Shown here: positions 21,633-33,385 of the stretch, in pieces | Position numbering within the stretch: position 1 is the first letter of the stretch | How the letters are laid out: each line of letters opens with the position of its first letter | Assembly (NCBI GenBank): GCA_002633025.1 | Contig: NMRB01000159.1 | Location: 45,725-109,724, forward strand | From: Notospermus geniculatus | Taxonomy: Eukaryota > Nemertea > Pilidiophora > Heteronemertea > Lineidae | Direction of reading: 5' to 3' | Length of the DNA: 64,000 nucleotides | Translations under genes and position numbers: made by a program | Notes under the pieces: generated by a model | Seen by the model: the letters and a program-made list of their open reading frames with translations, nothing else | Databases searched by the model: none | Told to the model about the DNA's origin: nothing

Positions 21633-22391
21633 CTGAAAGAGAGGCAATAACTAACGTGAGCCGAACTATCGATGAAACGGAAGCCATCATTACCCACTGA
21701 CCAAGAGAGGTCGCTTTCCATTCAAAATCTGGGCCTGCCTTGCTGATTTCGCATACCAGTACATCACTTCTTTCCACTGATGCCAGCAATCAAGCGATTG
21801 AGTTGGTGATAATTTAGTATTCGATAAAATATTCATTTGTCATTCAAATGTTTATCAACCTTCAGTGATCTATTGATTTGAGAGAATTTAAAAATTCATG
21901 AATCGATTGGCCTCCAGTCGAGTAAATAACTACGCGATGCGTTAATAAAATAACGTCGCTACTACGATAAGTGACAATGATTGTACCCGGAACATTGCTA
22001 TCGGTTTTGCCAAAACACGCTTCTCTACTTGAGTTTTATCATGTAAGTTGGCTCTCATGTGAGAGTTTCCTCGCGCGAGTTGGCTCTCAATGGGTGATTC
22101 ACCATTGTTGATTTCCTCATCTGTTACGCTGAGACCAATGACACACAACTTTGCGTGGTCGTTTGTGTCTTCTGTCTTTAGGTCTGTACCCACTGATGTC
22201 ATTTTTGTGGCGGAGAGCGATAAAACGCAGCAATTTCACAGGCCAGAGAAATTTGATGCTACTTTTTCAATGGTAGAAATCTTTGTTATTGCGTTTTGCC
22301 TGTGAAAATGACAGGCCGGCGTGAAAACGCAAGTGGGTTCAGGCCTTTAGTGTAAGCTGTCAAGTCGCTGCTCCATGTGAGACTTTTCAGC

Positions 22392-22455
22392 AATGGTGAA
22401 TTGCCCATTGAGAACCAACTCACATGAGTTGGCTCTCAATGGGCAATTCACCATT
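22392..22455. repeat. Near-perfect 64-bp palindrome
   Basis: AATGGTGAATTGCCCATTGA to the centre CACATG and back to CAATGGGCAATTCACCATT is self-complementary apart from one mismatch pair. The same words recur at 22065-22115 and 36820-36910, so this belongs to a dispersed family. It lies in the intron between exons 1 and 2. Confidence 0.75.
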
Positions 22456-22655
22456 ACTGGTTCCTCACAACATATGCTGAAACTAATGATACAAATGACT
22501 ACCTTACCCATAGTTTTTTCTATTTATGAGTTGCCCATAGAGAGACACTCGCGCAAGAAAAATCTCAACAGGATAGAGGCAACGGTGCAAGAAAACTCAC
22601 ATGGATCAGGGCCTTCATACTACTGATATTTTACGCCTGTGCTCCACCAACTTAC

Positions 22656-22806
22656 CCGCGACGACCGTAGCATCCGAAGTCTCCGAGCTCGGGCTGTTAT
22701 CCTCCTCCTCCACTTCCTCGACCTCGCTCTGCTTGGAGAGTAGTCTCGAGCGACTTGATCGATGCTCCAGTGTCGGCTCGCCTTTTTCTTTCTCCGTCTC
22801 CGCCAT
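22656..22806 (-). CDS. R3H-domain protein (R3HDM/encore family), exon 1 with start codon
   Basis: First coding exon of a gene on the minus strand, exons at 22806-22656, 21632-21505, 17481-17338, 16962-16727, 16326-16186 and 15691-15586. The six join without a frame break into exactly 302 codons. R3HDM-type proteins carry an R3H domain and a SUZ motif and act in RNA binding in the cytoplasm. I chose ATG 22806 because a good acceptor (TTTTATCTTGCAG) lies 26 bp upstream, giving a short 5' UTR in the same exon. The donor is GCGG/GTAAGT. The N-terminus (MAETEKEKGEPTLEHRSSRS) is charged and disordered. The promoter and upstream UTR exon are not identified, and the C-terminal half is missing. R3HDM1, R3HDM2 and ARPP21 are vertebrate relatives; which is orthologous cannot be told here. 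Confidence 0.87.
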
Positions 22807-22831
22807 TAGAATGGGCAAGACTATACGCAAC

Positions 22832-22834
22832 ACT
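22832..22834 (-). other. Splice acceptor for the first coding exon
   Basis: TTTTATCTTGCAG/TGTTGCG places the exon start at 22832, leaving 26 nt of 5' UTR before ATG 22806. This implies at least one upstream non-coding exon. Confidence 0.7.
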
Positions 22835-22972
22835 GCAAGATAAAAGGACAATGCTGTGGTCAATACGCACGTCAATTAGGTCAAGGTCACGACTGGCAAC
22901 GATGTCTGTTGGGTGCTGCAGTACACATATTTGTCCAATATTGTCAGGCAATGAAAGAATAGGACAAGTACT

Positions 22973-23296
22973 TTAGATCAGGACTGTACATACACCCACT
23001 GGCATCCAATAAAAGACAATGACAATTTAGATCACGACTGTACATACACTCACTGGCATCCACGGAGAGTTAGCCAGCGAAAGACAATGACATGTAATGT
23101 AGATCAGGACTGTACATACACCCACTTCATCCATGAAGAGGTAGCCAGTAAAAGACAATGACATGTAATTTAGATTAGGACAGTACATACACCTACTGCC
23201 ATCCACCGAGAGGTAGCCAATGAAATACAATGACATGTAATTTAGATCAGGACAGTACGTACACCCACTGCCGTCCACGGAGAGTTAGCCAATGAG
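22973..23296. repeat. Tandem repeat, about 71-bp unit, about 5 copies
   Basis: Each unit contains a GATCAGGACTGTACATACAC-like start and GAAAGACAATGACATGTAAT. Spacing is about 71 bp for most units and about 55 bp for the first. Minus-strand translation gives a repetitive peptide that is a by-product of the repeat. Confidence 0.85.
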
Positions 23297-24560
23297 TCAG
23301 TCAATTGATTTTCCAAGCGTGGGATCAGGAACGAGATGATCATATAATTCGTACCTCTGCCCGAAATCCACACATCCACGGAATCACAGGACCACGAGAA
23401 TGAATCAACGATTGGGGATTCCAGGCGAACTAATGAAGTGTGGGATTCTCTAGTTTGTCACGACGTTTCATCTCCATCTTGAAGTCAGAGTCGCGGAAAA
23501 ACACAAACTCCACGCAGAATTCAAATTTCATTTTGCTCCGCCACTCTTTCTCTTCGCACGTTATTTCAGGATATTTGCACGAGCCGTTGGGATTCCGTGA
23601 AAAATTACATGATAGATCTTCGCTAAGGTCAGAGGGTTTTTGTGGGCGAAACAACAAAATAGGCCCTGACATCGCAGATGGAATATCGGCATTTGTAAAG
23701 TTCAGAGTTCGCGACAAATGGATCGAGGTTAACTCATTCTGTGTTTGGCCCGAGCAGACGACATCTTTGGCCGAGAATTTCCTCAAAATACCCCAGGAGA
23801 AAGATCACAGGGAATTTTATGAATGAAACGCCAGGCACCGACGAATATCATTCAGATAAACACAGCTCTCACAGGCAACAAAAAATTTTGCCTGAAACAT
23901 CACCGGCGCCATGCACTGCCTTGCTAGGTGGCACTCTGGTGTCGTTTTGAATCCCAAAATGCGCTCTGCCCTTTAGAAATGTTTTTGTTTTTTAAAAATA
24001 ATTTTTGACTGTCTGCAAATGTTCCAAAAGGCTTGTGGATGCATGAAAGTGATTTTAGAAGTATGATTTGCAGACAAGTACAATGAAATTTCTTAATTTT
24101 GCAGCTCTGCTTCGACGCAAAAAATACCGTATTTGGTCTGCAGTACCTCCCTACCCTTTTTTGCCTATGGTAAAACCCCCTGCCCTTTTTAAATCCTGGC
24201 TGAAAACACAAGACGTCGAAACTCAATCCCGTTATCGCCCCCGTGGAAAACTCCTTCTACATACCAATCATGCCACGAGTCGAGGGAATTTGAATACGGA
24301 ATAACCGGCTAACATATGGCCCTACTTGTCTTGCCACTGACAAACCTGACAGCGTGGCTTCCACCCCCGCTAATCGGGATGACATTAAGGGTACGACGGA
24401 CGCTTTCACAACGCTTTGTCACGTTCGCTGGCGTGGGTGTCGTTCTTGGAGTGTAACGCTGTCGAAACTGTGTACAGTTGCGTTAAACTTCGATATTAAG
24501 GACACCACTCTATTAAGGACAGCAGTGTTCGATCCCACATTGCCAACGCTTTCCTTTCCT
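23297..24560. other. No confidently supported gene
   Basis: A minus-strand open stretch at 23430-23786 reads plausibly (NGSCKYPEITCEEKEWRS, then MKFEFCVEFVFFRDSDF) with several cysteines and ends in a stop at 23430. No domain or clear start or acceptor is recognised, so it stays a weak candidate exon. The rest shows nothing I can support. Confidence 0.3.
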
Positions 24561-24567
24561 GTGACCA

Positions 24568-24676
24568 GGACCCATATTCATATAACTACTTAAGTCTAAG
24601 TGTGACACTTATCCTTTGTTCAACACAAAAGATAAGTATCATACTTTGACTTAAGTATGTTTATGAATATGGACCC
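24568..24676. repeat. Palindromic MITE with GGACCC flanks
   Basis: CCCATATTCATATAACTACT and TACTTAAGTC at the left are mirrored by GACTTAAGTATGTTTATGAA and TATGG at the right. CAGGACC and GGACCCAGGAC flank the element, consistent with a short target duplication. Confidence 0.7.
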
Positions 24677-24879
24677 AGGACACCTCTCAATTAAGGACAG
24701 TGTCTCTCAAAGTTGCCTTTAACAAAGAGGTTCCACCGTAAATGTCACTGTCGGCTGGTTCTCGGTCTGTTTCTTCTTATAGAGTGGTGCCCTGGTGAGG
24801 ACTTTTAACACTTTGTGATGGAAATTTGTGTCCATGACATCATGTAGTGCATGGGTCATTGAACCATCTTTTTGTGAAG

Positions 24880-25400
24880 AATGGGGATTTGGCCTAGTGG
24901 TTAAGGTGTGCTGCCCCTTAGTGCTGGCGATTGATGCCTTTTGCGAGGGTCCGTGGGTTCGAGTCTGGTAGGAAGCATTAGAATGTACCTGACGTCAAGA
25001 TTGTGTCTTGATGTTATGGACCGGAATGAGTTCACTCCGCTGTGGAAGTTAGGCCGCGTGCACACTACGAGCGAACTGGCGAAGCAAAGCGAAAAGAATT
25101 TTGCCAAGCGATGTGGCGAAAACATTTACATGTAAATACTCAGGAAGCATTGGTGTGTATAAACTGAGGGCGATCAGTGCTGGGATCGCACGACAAGATA
25201 CATATTTTATATTTGGTCGTGCAAACTTCCACAGAATGTACGTGGTATCCCTGATAAGTGCTGTGTCGGCAAGAATTCGCTCGTCTTCGCCGGTCTTCGC
25301 CTCGCCACTTTGCTACACATCACTTCACTTGCAGTGTGCACGCGGCCTTAGGATCAAGTGTCTTGCCCAAGGACACAAGCGAGTCAAAACAGTCATCTGG
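24880..25400 (+). mobile_element. tRNA-derived SINE split by a Harbinger-like MITE
   Basis: The head has A-box TGGCCTAGTGGTTAAGG and B-box GTGGGTTCGAGTCTGG. After the insertion at 25052-25347 the SINE body resumes with GATCAAGTGTCTTGCCCAAG. A second copy of the head, with a deletion, is at 38092-38170. Both copies are preceded by the same GGTCATTGAACCATCTTTTT. Confidence 0.7.
25052..25347. repeat. PIF/Harbinger-like MITE nested in a SINE
   Basis: GGCCGCGTGCACACT and its perfect complement form the ends, and TTA lies immediately outside on both sides. Inverted similarity continues inward (GCGAACTGGCGAAG and TTCGCCGGTCTTCGC). Confidence 0.85.
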
Positions 25401-26609
25401 CATTTCACTTTCTATAAGTAGTTAGCGACATACCCAGCAGCCCTCAGAGGGTTATATGTAATTCAGGAAATAAGAAGGAGTGTTGCTGACAACATATCTT
25501 TTCAAAGGACGGAAAAAACGAACACGAGTCTTTGATCATGATATTCTGGAGAATGGATGGATTTTCTGGGAAATCCCTCGCAAAGTCATCAAAGGTGGCG
25601 CGTGATTCACGGCAGAATAGGCGTAGGAATGTAGAGGGAAACCGGAGAAGGCTAGTTCAACAGATTCGGAGAAAGCATGCAGGTACGACCCGGCGAGTTT
25701 CTAGGAAAGCGGCAAAAGTTCGACATGTCCCATTTCTGATAAATTTTCAAGGAATTTGGCACTTTTTTATCTGTGATAGTGCATGTCTGGATATGTAGGA
25801 GGAAACCAGTGGGTTGACAATACAAAAGGGAAGCCACGGCCGTTAGTGTTTCGTCTGACGCTCAATAAACAAACCAATAACTTAATGGTAATTCTTAGAA
25901 GACGTCTTTGTCGACTGCGACCGAGGAAAACATGGCCAATGATCTCAGACTATACATGTGCAATATTTGTGTAGGAGGAAACAGGCTGATCCAGCCCTTA
26001 GGGAAACCATAACCTTTTACGATAGAATCACTGTCTTCTTGGAAGAACAGTTAAAGCCTCTATTTGTCTCCTCTCCTCTACGTAGGCAGACATCATCCGT
26101 ACAGACAAAGGGCTCGAGCCCACTTGTCTCCCTGTGTCTATCGCCGTCAACCGGTACTCGGAATTTTAGAAATTGGACACACAGGATCAGATCAGAGAAA
26201 GCTGTTCGAGAAAGGCGGTGGCATTTCTTTGAAATGTAGGTGGGTAATATAATCCATAGAGGTAAAATCATCTAAGCTTTCTGTGAAAGAGGGTCTCGAC
26301 TTGGAGGGTTTTTTTCTGTGCTTAACCGTTTCCATACTCTGTCAGTACCTTTCCAAGCATTCTTTCTGCTGTACCAGTCCTACTTCCATATCAAGGCCTT
26401 CCACGCTCTTATGACACTTCTATCATCATCAGCATTTGGTTTGCTGTATTTTCATTCCGTACGATTTTCACATGATTTGTGAGATGTCAAAAGAGGACTC
26501 ACTGAGGCAAATTTATACACAGAATCACAGTTGTAATGTAAGGCCACAGAGACCTGGCTTTGCCACTGGGATCTAGCTCCTCCGACATTATCATATCAAA
26601 AGCATCAGT
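25401..26609. other. No supported gene
   Basis: Contains two isolated GTAGGAGGAAACC SINE-tail motifs (25795, 25972). Short open frames here have no recognisable domain. Confidence 0.4.
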
Positions 26610-26870
26610 GTCAGAGGACTTCAATAGACAAATCCCAAATTGACGTATTCGCAAACGAGAAAGATCTGCGCACTTCCGCCGAAATTGCAAACACAACCTC
26701 GGTCTGAAACCAGCTGACGTGACGCAATCCATGATTCAGCAATGGTTGACTCTGACGCAACGTCAAAGTCACTGTCGTGGGGTTCCCTGCGTACATCATT
26801 CAGTTTCAGACTGAGGCTGTGTTTGTGATTTCGGCGGAAGTGCGCAGATCTGCGAATTCGAAAATCGTCT
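26610..26870. repeat. Foldback MITE, AGATCTGCGCACTTCC family, copy 2
   Basis: CAATAGACAAATCCCAAATT and GAAAGATCTGCGCACTTCCG at the left are mirrored by CGGAAGTGCGCAGATCTGCG and AATCGTCTATTC at the right. Same family as 18403-18700. Confidence 0.75.
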
Positions 26871-27774
26871 ATTCGAAGATAACAATTCCGAACATCACCA
26901 ACAGGAGAAGCTGGACCCCGGCAATACCAGACCTCGTGGCCTCACTGCGATTTTGGTCCATGTCCAGATGTTCAGCCCGCCAGACACAGAGCTGTGCTTA
27001 ACGTCGCTGGATCAGAAAGGGTCAATATATGATACCAGCTATGCCAGCACTATAATTCAGGTGCTAACACTATAATTCAGCTCCTACATACCCAGCTGCC
27101 AGTAATGCTACTGCTACAGACCAACCAGGTAAACTAGGCCCATTTTTTTACGCCAACAAGGCATAGCATACGAGATATTAATTCTCGATCAGGGAGCATA
27201 ATATTTCTACTAGTTACCGAATTACCCAAATGGCAAGTGACGTCGGGCAAATCTGAAAAATTTTGTTTGGCGTAAATAGCCTCGGTGAAGACGTACTGAC
27301 GTAAGCTGGAGATGTTTTTATCTGCAGCCATTTGTTGATCTCACCGTGTTTCTAACTTTGAAGTCGTTTTCCGATTCCCGAGGCCAGCTTCTCAGATTAA
27401 GAAGTCGCTCGCATCGATCTATGACCTTTTCATGTTCTCCTGTAACTTTCAAGGCCTGGTACAGGTTAAGAAATGATAACAGTTTGAGTGCAGGAGGAAA
27501 CTGGAGTTTTGGAGGAACCCCCTATCAGAATGAGTCACAAGAAGGATGTCCACTTTATTTTTTGAGGGGCACACAATTTTTGCCTTGAACAGTTTCATGA
27601 AAGGCCAAACTGAAGGCACTATGCAGACATGGGGACATCACGGGCCAACACCAAAAGCCGTGCATTGTCAACGGTTATGGTGAGGGTTTGCAACATAATC
27701 CTTGCTTCACAAAGGCTTTTCCATTAGGACAATAGCACCTGGACTCTGATTCCAGGGGGACTTTCTCCACATTC
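26871..27774. other. No supported gene
   Basis: No exon or RNA gene is seen. A short direct repeat GCTAACACTATAATTCAG lies at about 27045-27080. Confidence 0.4.
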
Positions 27775-27778
27775 ACAG

Positions 27779-28265
27779 TCAAGCCTAGCGTACATCAGCC
27801 TTGCGACTGGAAGCAACTGAACGCAACAGTCGCTATCGATGTACGCGTTCCGCGCACATCGGTTACGACAAGTCATTGCGGCAACAAGTGACACAATCCA
27901 GTCTTCAATCTGGAGCACACACATCGGACAGGCAATGACGGAAATTGTCGATGTCTTCCGATCGGACAACTCGGGAGTAATTTTGTGGGTCACATGATTC
28001 CATCACGTGACCAGGTGTGCTCCACAAATCAGGAAATTCATTGCCAGCGCTCGTACATCGGAAGCGACTGAAGACGACTAGAAGCAACCGTGGCAACGAA
28101 TAAAACATGAGCAATTGGCTGGAACTAGCGGCAACGGTCGGCAATAGCGTTGCCAGTGCGCGTGAGCATCTGATCAGTTGCTGCTGGTTCCAGGGAGTCG
28201 CCAACCGTTGCCGGAAACGCCATTGCCGGTAGTTGCTTCCAGTCGCAAGGCCGATGTACGCTAGG
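27779..28265. repeat. MITE with AGCCTAGCGTACATC ends, copy 1
   Basis: AGCCTAGCGTACATCAGCCT and TGCGACTGGAAGCAACT at the left are repeated inverted at the right, next to TTA. The interior matches the copy near 37411-37855 in opposite orientation. AGC/GCT termini link it to the other TTA-flanked elements. Confidence 0.8.
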
Positions 28266-30137
28266 CTTTACTCTCCACGTCTGAGAGGACAACGAGGCCG
28301 AAGACTCCAATCACCTGTAGCAGCCGTCTCAGAAACAAGTCCAACAGGTTCCTCTCTCCTTACCAGGGTTGATAGATCAATACAATATGGCTATAACCAC
28401 AGCTGTCTGGACAACGTCGCAATATCGCGTGTGTATCTGAAACCCGCAGATCTATGACAAGGCCCGTGATATTAATCCTAGCTAATAGAGACGGCATTAT
28501 TGGCAGTTGACATGGTTGATGGGAACTGTGGAGGTGAGCATTCTGCTACCGGTATCTGAATGTTCCACTGTTAAGGCCCATTTCCAGCACAGCGGATTCC
28601 GCTGCGGTTTGCAGCGAGCAATGCAGTTTTCACAGGGTTTTGGTTTTACAAGCCGCCATGCTGGAGGATACATGCTGCAGAAGCGCAGCGAAATGAGCCA
28701 TGCATGCCCCAATGACGTTAGGTCAAACAATGGCATGGCGCACTTCACGCAAGTCATGTCAGTTGTCACGGTCGGCTCACACCTCTGCGCCCTGTGTCCT
28801 CCAGAATGGCTGCCAGGATGTCAGCCAGGATGTGACCCTGTGATGCGCCACAAGGTCACAAGCGAACAGGGAACAAGGGAACAAGCCACAAGGGAACAGC
28901 CTATGGATACCCGGCCCAACAGAGGTCCGCGTCATCAAAAGGAATGTCGCTCATGAGTTACGCCCAAATGAACACGAGACAAGAGAGAAGTATACACGCC
29001 TCCCGCAGACAAGTGCAGAGGAATTCCAAGAATTGATCGCCATTAATTCACGCGAGCATCAAAAACTCAGAACTGTACATCTCACAGTAGGTCAGCACAA
29101 AATATTGATCGTACGCCCGTCGGATTTCAGTGATGCAGTCACACGAGCGATCGATATGTGTTTGGTTCATTGATTCACTCTGATTACCGCTGGCAGACGA
29201 CACGTTTTGTTTCGGTATTGATTCACACGAATCAAGGCTGGTACAATATCCCTTGATCTGCCCGAGTCTTTTTAACGTTCATAGAGTCGTGTTTTCGATC
29301 CATTAAATCGAGTGGATCGAAAACTGGGAATATCAGGTCTGATTTTGTAAGGGAGGTTCGAGAAAAAACTTATCAGAGTCGGACCTTGAAGCATTCTGAC
29401 AAGGTTGATCTCCAGTAATGCGGAGGAGAGAACTGAGAACGTCAAAAAGGCGTCCATCATGGAAGACCCGACAGACGACACACCCAACGCTGTAGTAACG
29501 CTTCGGAAATTACTGAAGAGAATGTGGAAGCCACCCTTCCGCTGTCAGAGACTGCCTGCCAAGGCAAGGCTCAGAATCAGTGGGTGCGGTCGTGACCTTG
29601 GGTAATAACGATGAACCTCCAAGAAGATTGAGTCCATGCGCAATAGCAGTAACTGGATTAGGTGTTGTAGAAAGCCAATTGCTCGAGGTTCGTTCAGGTA
29701 CGATATGTTCAACACAGGGGATTCATAGAACAGGTGTTTATCAAACCTGTCAGGTTGTAATCGAACCATTACAGATTTATCAGAACCGAGACGTCCGCTA
29801 GGCCCACAAGTCGGTAGAGGAATTCCCAAGATGAGGTTCCTATCGTGGGATAGGTCGTACTCGTATCAGGAGAATGCGGAAGTCGGCGATGCCTCTGTTG
29901 GCGTTTCTTTGCGGGAGTTTCCTGGGGCGTTCTTCTAGGCAAGTAATTTGCAACATGAGAAGTCCTGCCCTCTAACCTGTGATGGCGATCTTAGAATTCT
30001 TTGGGTGTATTGTCGACCTTAGAGGGGAAAAGGTAAAACCTGACTAGTTTCGATTCTTGGTAGTTCTCTTGGACAACATCCCAAACCCCGCAAACCTTCA
30101 GCAAAACTCGACCAAACAAACGGCACTTCCGGCAGGG
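28266..30137. other. No supported gene
   Basis: An open frame at 28507-28956 lacks an ATG start and covers an internally inverted GC-rich stretch (CAGCGGATTCCGCTGCGG), so it is probably transposon-derived. At 29459-29605 a short ATG frame (MEDPTDDTPNAVVTLRKLLK) ends near a GG/GTAATA donor-like site. It is too weak to call. Confidence 0.35.
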
Positions 30138-30349
30138 TTAACTCATCTACCCCCAGGTTGGAGCAGACAGTATCTTCTGTTAAGTTTTCTAAAATGCTTG
30201 GTGATGAATTGGAAACAATTTGAAGAAATATTTTTCAGATGGTTGATGGGAACAACCTTTCTTCAAATATTTTTCAATCGACACCATAGGATGTGAGAAA
30301 TCTTTGACAGAAGTTGTCATCTGCTGGATTCTGGGAGCAGATGAGTTAA
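30138..30349. repeat. MITE with TTAACTCATCT ends, copy 1
   Basis: TTAACTCATCTACCCCCAGG at the left and CAGATGAGTTAA at the right form inverted ends with TTAA at both borders. The interior words CAACCTTTCTTCAAATATTT recur in copy 2 at 31725-31936. Confidence 0.75.
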
Positions 30350-31120
30350 AGAGTCCATGTTTCCATCCCGATACAAACAAGTCTTCGCACTAATGCTTCA
30401 TATTACGAAAGGAATAAACTCACTTTGATCTTTCACCTTCTGTTATTCAGTCTTGCACCTTGTTTAAGCGGGCGATTTAGTGCGTAGTCAGAGAGTGTAA
30501 GCTCGTCCGACTTGCAAAGGTGGGGATGGAAGATCAGTGTTCGTTCGGTGGAGGGATTCGGGTGCATGGATAGAGATCTCCTGGATCAAAGGGTCTGCAA
30601 CAGGTTGTTTGTGACCCCCTGGGACTTTTTCAGTTCAGACATTCGTCCGTACAAGAGGGTCAAGTCAACCCTTATTCTGACACATCATTATTTGGGTGCC
30701 CAGCCCCAACAGGACTCTGAACTCCGCGGAACGTGCTGAACTGTTGCCTTGAACATGATTGGGGAGGATGGCAGGTGCATTTTCCGTAGCCGCCAGTACT
30801 CTTCTCGTGTCATTCCACGCTGGCAACACGGCCCCAGCAACAGGATTTTTACAACCTTTTCCCCTCCCCCTCAAAACAGCCTCCGACGTGCCCTGTGACG
30901 CAAAACAAACTTTAAACTGCAATTGACGGAAGCATATACAAACATCAACATTCTCGTTCAGCATTCAATGTTTGTATTCCCGTCTCAATCTGGTTGTCAT
31001 GGAAACCTGACTTACTACGATTTCGTCACTTTCCGTCATCTTTGGCTTCCTCTTTATTAGGAGATCCGTTCGATTTGTTTTTATTTCTTCTTCAGGTTGA
31101 ATGCTTACAAATTCTCCCCA

Positions 31121-31620
31121 NNNNNNNNNNNNNNNNNNNNNNNNNNNNNNNNNNNNNNNNNNNNNNNNNNNNNNNNNNNNNNNNNNNNNNNNNNNNNNNN
31201 NNNNNNNNNNNNNNNNNNNNNNNNNNNNNNNNNNNNNNNNNNNNNNNNNNNNNNNNNNNNNNNNNNNNNNNNNNNNNNNNNNNNNNNNNNNNNNNNNNNN
31301 NNNNNNNNNNNNNNNNNNNNNNNNNNNNNNNNNNNNNNNNNNNNNNNNNNNNNNNNNNNNNNNNNNNNNNNNNNNNNNNNNNNNNNNNNNNNNNNNNNNN
31401 NNNNNNNNNNNNNNNNNNNNNNNNNNNNNNNNNNNNNNNNNNNNNNNNNNNNNNNNNNNNNNNNNNNNNNNNNNNNNNNNNNNNNNNNNNNNNNNNNNNN
31501 NNNNNNNNNNNNNNNNNNNNNNNNNNNNNNNNNNNNNNNNNNNNNNNNNNNNNNNNNNNNNNNNNNNNNNNNNNNNNNNNNNNNNNNNNNNNNNNNNNNN
31601 NNNNNNNNNNNNNNNNNNNN
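31121..31620. other. Assembly gap, 500 N
   Basis: Exactly 500 N, a typical placeholder length. True size may differ. Confidence 0.98.
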
Positions 31621-31724
31621 GAATGTTCCGCTGCACTACACCACTCTGGCAGCTTCAGGGCTGCCACTGGACCCCTCAAAAATTGGGAATTTTGATGGTC
31701 CCGTGTATCAATTTTCAAGGGTCC

Positions 31725-31936
31725 TTAACTCATCTGCCACGGAGTCCAGCAGACGGCATCTTCTATCAAAGTTTTCTCACATCCTATGGTATTGATTGAA
31801 AAATATTTGAAGAAAGGTTGTTCCTATCAACCATCTGAAGAATGTTTCTTCAAATTTGTTGCAATTAATTTTTAAAGATTTTAGAAAACTTCAAAAGAAG
31901 ATACCGTCTGTTCAAACCTGGGGGCAGATGAGTTAA
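31725..31936. repeat. MITE with TTAACTCATCT ends, copy 2
   Basis: TTAACTCATCTGCC and GGCAGATGAGTTAA are the inverted ends. Both MITE copies have TTAA borders and share a central inverted pair (AAGAAAGGTTGTTC). Confidence 0.75.
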
Positions 31937-32457
31937 TCAATTGGTGAACCAGGTTTTTAAATAGCATAGGTCCTTTCTTTTTTGTTTTGGGGGTAAAAGA
32001 TACTTTTCGGGGGTTATCACGAGCGCTGCAACTTGATGTTGATATGATGAAAGAATTTCTGTAATCAGAGCAAGAAAGGTTCCGCGACTTCAAATACTTG
32101 AGACGGCACTTTCGATGTCAATTTAAGCAGCAAGAATCGCAAAATTGAGATGTTCATCAGCCACATGTGGTTCTGCTTGGATTTAATCAACTCACTGGCA
32201 AGTTGCCAATAGTGATTGTCATTTGAAAAGTCATGTTGCCATGGCGACGATTCTGCTTGGGAAAATGATGCCGGCTGTAGGGACACGGACAAGTTGAATC
32301 AATTTTTGACATGGTACATTTTTTCCATCCTGAATTCCAAATGAGATGCACTTTAGTAGAAATACAAAGAAATATACAGCATGACTGAATGTACGCTTAA
32401 CAGGGCAATGTCATAGGGATATGGGCCACAGGCAGGGCAGCAGCGGCGGCAGGAAGA
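31937..32457. other. No supported gene
   Basis: No coding exon, RNA gene or clear repeat is seen. Confidence 0.4.
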
Positions 32458-32815
32458 GTGTTGTGGAAAACCAAACAAGAATCCAAGATGGCCACCATGA
32501 GAGCCATCTTGGATTATCAATCAAAGTCCACCTCTGACCAACCAAACTACATGGGGATGATCAATGGTTCACCAAGCAGTGATGAGCAAACAAAATTCCA
32601 AGATGGCCGGCCACCATGGCAGCCATCTTGGGTTATCGAATCAAAGTCCACATTGACCAACCAAAGTACATGGGGATGTTCAATGGTTCACCAAGCAGTG
32701 AAAACCAAACAGGAATCCAAGATGGCCACCACGGCAGCCATCTTGGGTTATCAAAACAATGCCCACCACCAGCCAACTAAAACTCTTGCCAAAGATTTGC
32801 CAAGCAGTGAGTGAA
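32458..32815. repeat. Tandem repeat, about 121-bp unit, 3 copies
   Basis: Each unit contains ATCCAAGATGGCCACCAT facing GCCATCTTGGGTTATC, then ACCAACCAAA and GGTTCACCAAGCAGTG. The unit is partly self-complementary and stays open in one frame, but I regard the 118-codon frame as a by-product of the repeat. Confidence 0.85.
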
Positions 32816-33220
32816 AACCGAACAAGAATGCCCTAATTTGGCCATTCAAGCCTCATTTCCTAAACCAGGGAAGGCAACAAAATGGTAGAAAATGTTTTCC
32901 ACTTTATGAAGAAGATGAGAGAGCTGTACTCGCGTTCACTCGGCTCATACCCCGGGGTCACTAGTATCACTTCAAAGCCCTGATAATTATGCTGTTTCTG
33001 CCTGTTGTACACAGTATACTCGACATCGAGGAACAACACTGAACAGGAATCAATCAGTGTCTGTGTTTTTCAATAGGAATCATGGAACGTTTGAAGATGA
33101 TATGTGTAGTAAGGAGAGTGGACTCTGAAGCTGACTCGGGCGTAAACATATGATGAGTGATGGATTGCTGCAGTAATGTACGGAGATGCCATGGCAGCAT
33201 CTTCAAATCCTATTCATCGT
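32816..33220. other. No supported gene
   Basis: Nothing recognised. Confidence 0.4.
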
Positions 33221-33223
33221 CAG

Positions 33224-33385
33224 AGGTGGATCCATAATTTGGGAAAAGAGGGGGCGCCCTGTGCTAGGGACATTGAAATCTGCGGTGAATTTTGATGATT
33301 TGCTGCAAATTTCAGAATTTCACAAATGATTTTACAGATTTGTTGGGCGAAAAGGGGGCGTGCGCCCCCTTGGATCCGTGCCTGA
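33224..33385. repeat. MITE, GGATCCA-end family, copy 1
   Basis: GGTGGATCCATAATTTGGGA starts the element and CCCTTGGATCCGTGCCTG ends it, as imperfect inverted ends. The interior GAAATCTGCGGTGAATTT is shared with the copies at 35496-35672, 44797-44970 and 63622-63762. Confidence 0.8.

Noticed and set aside
28507-28956. 149-codon open frame
   Set aside because: Starts without ATG and covers an internally inverted GC-rich stretch. No domain, and the C-terminal EQGTREQATREQ is a simple repeat.
30965-31799. Open frames across the second N run
   Set aside because: They exist only because N was translated as X.
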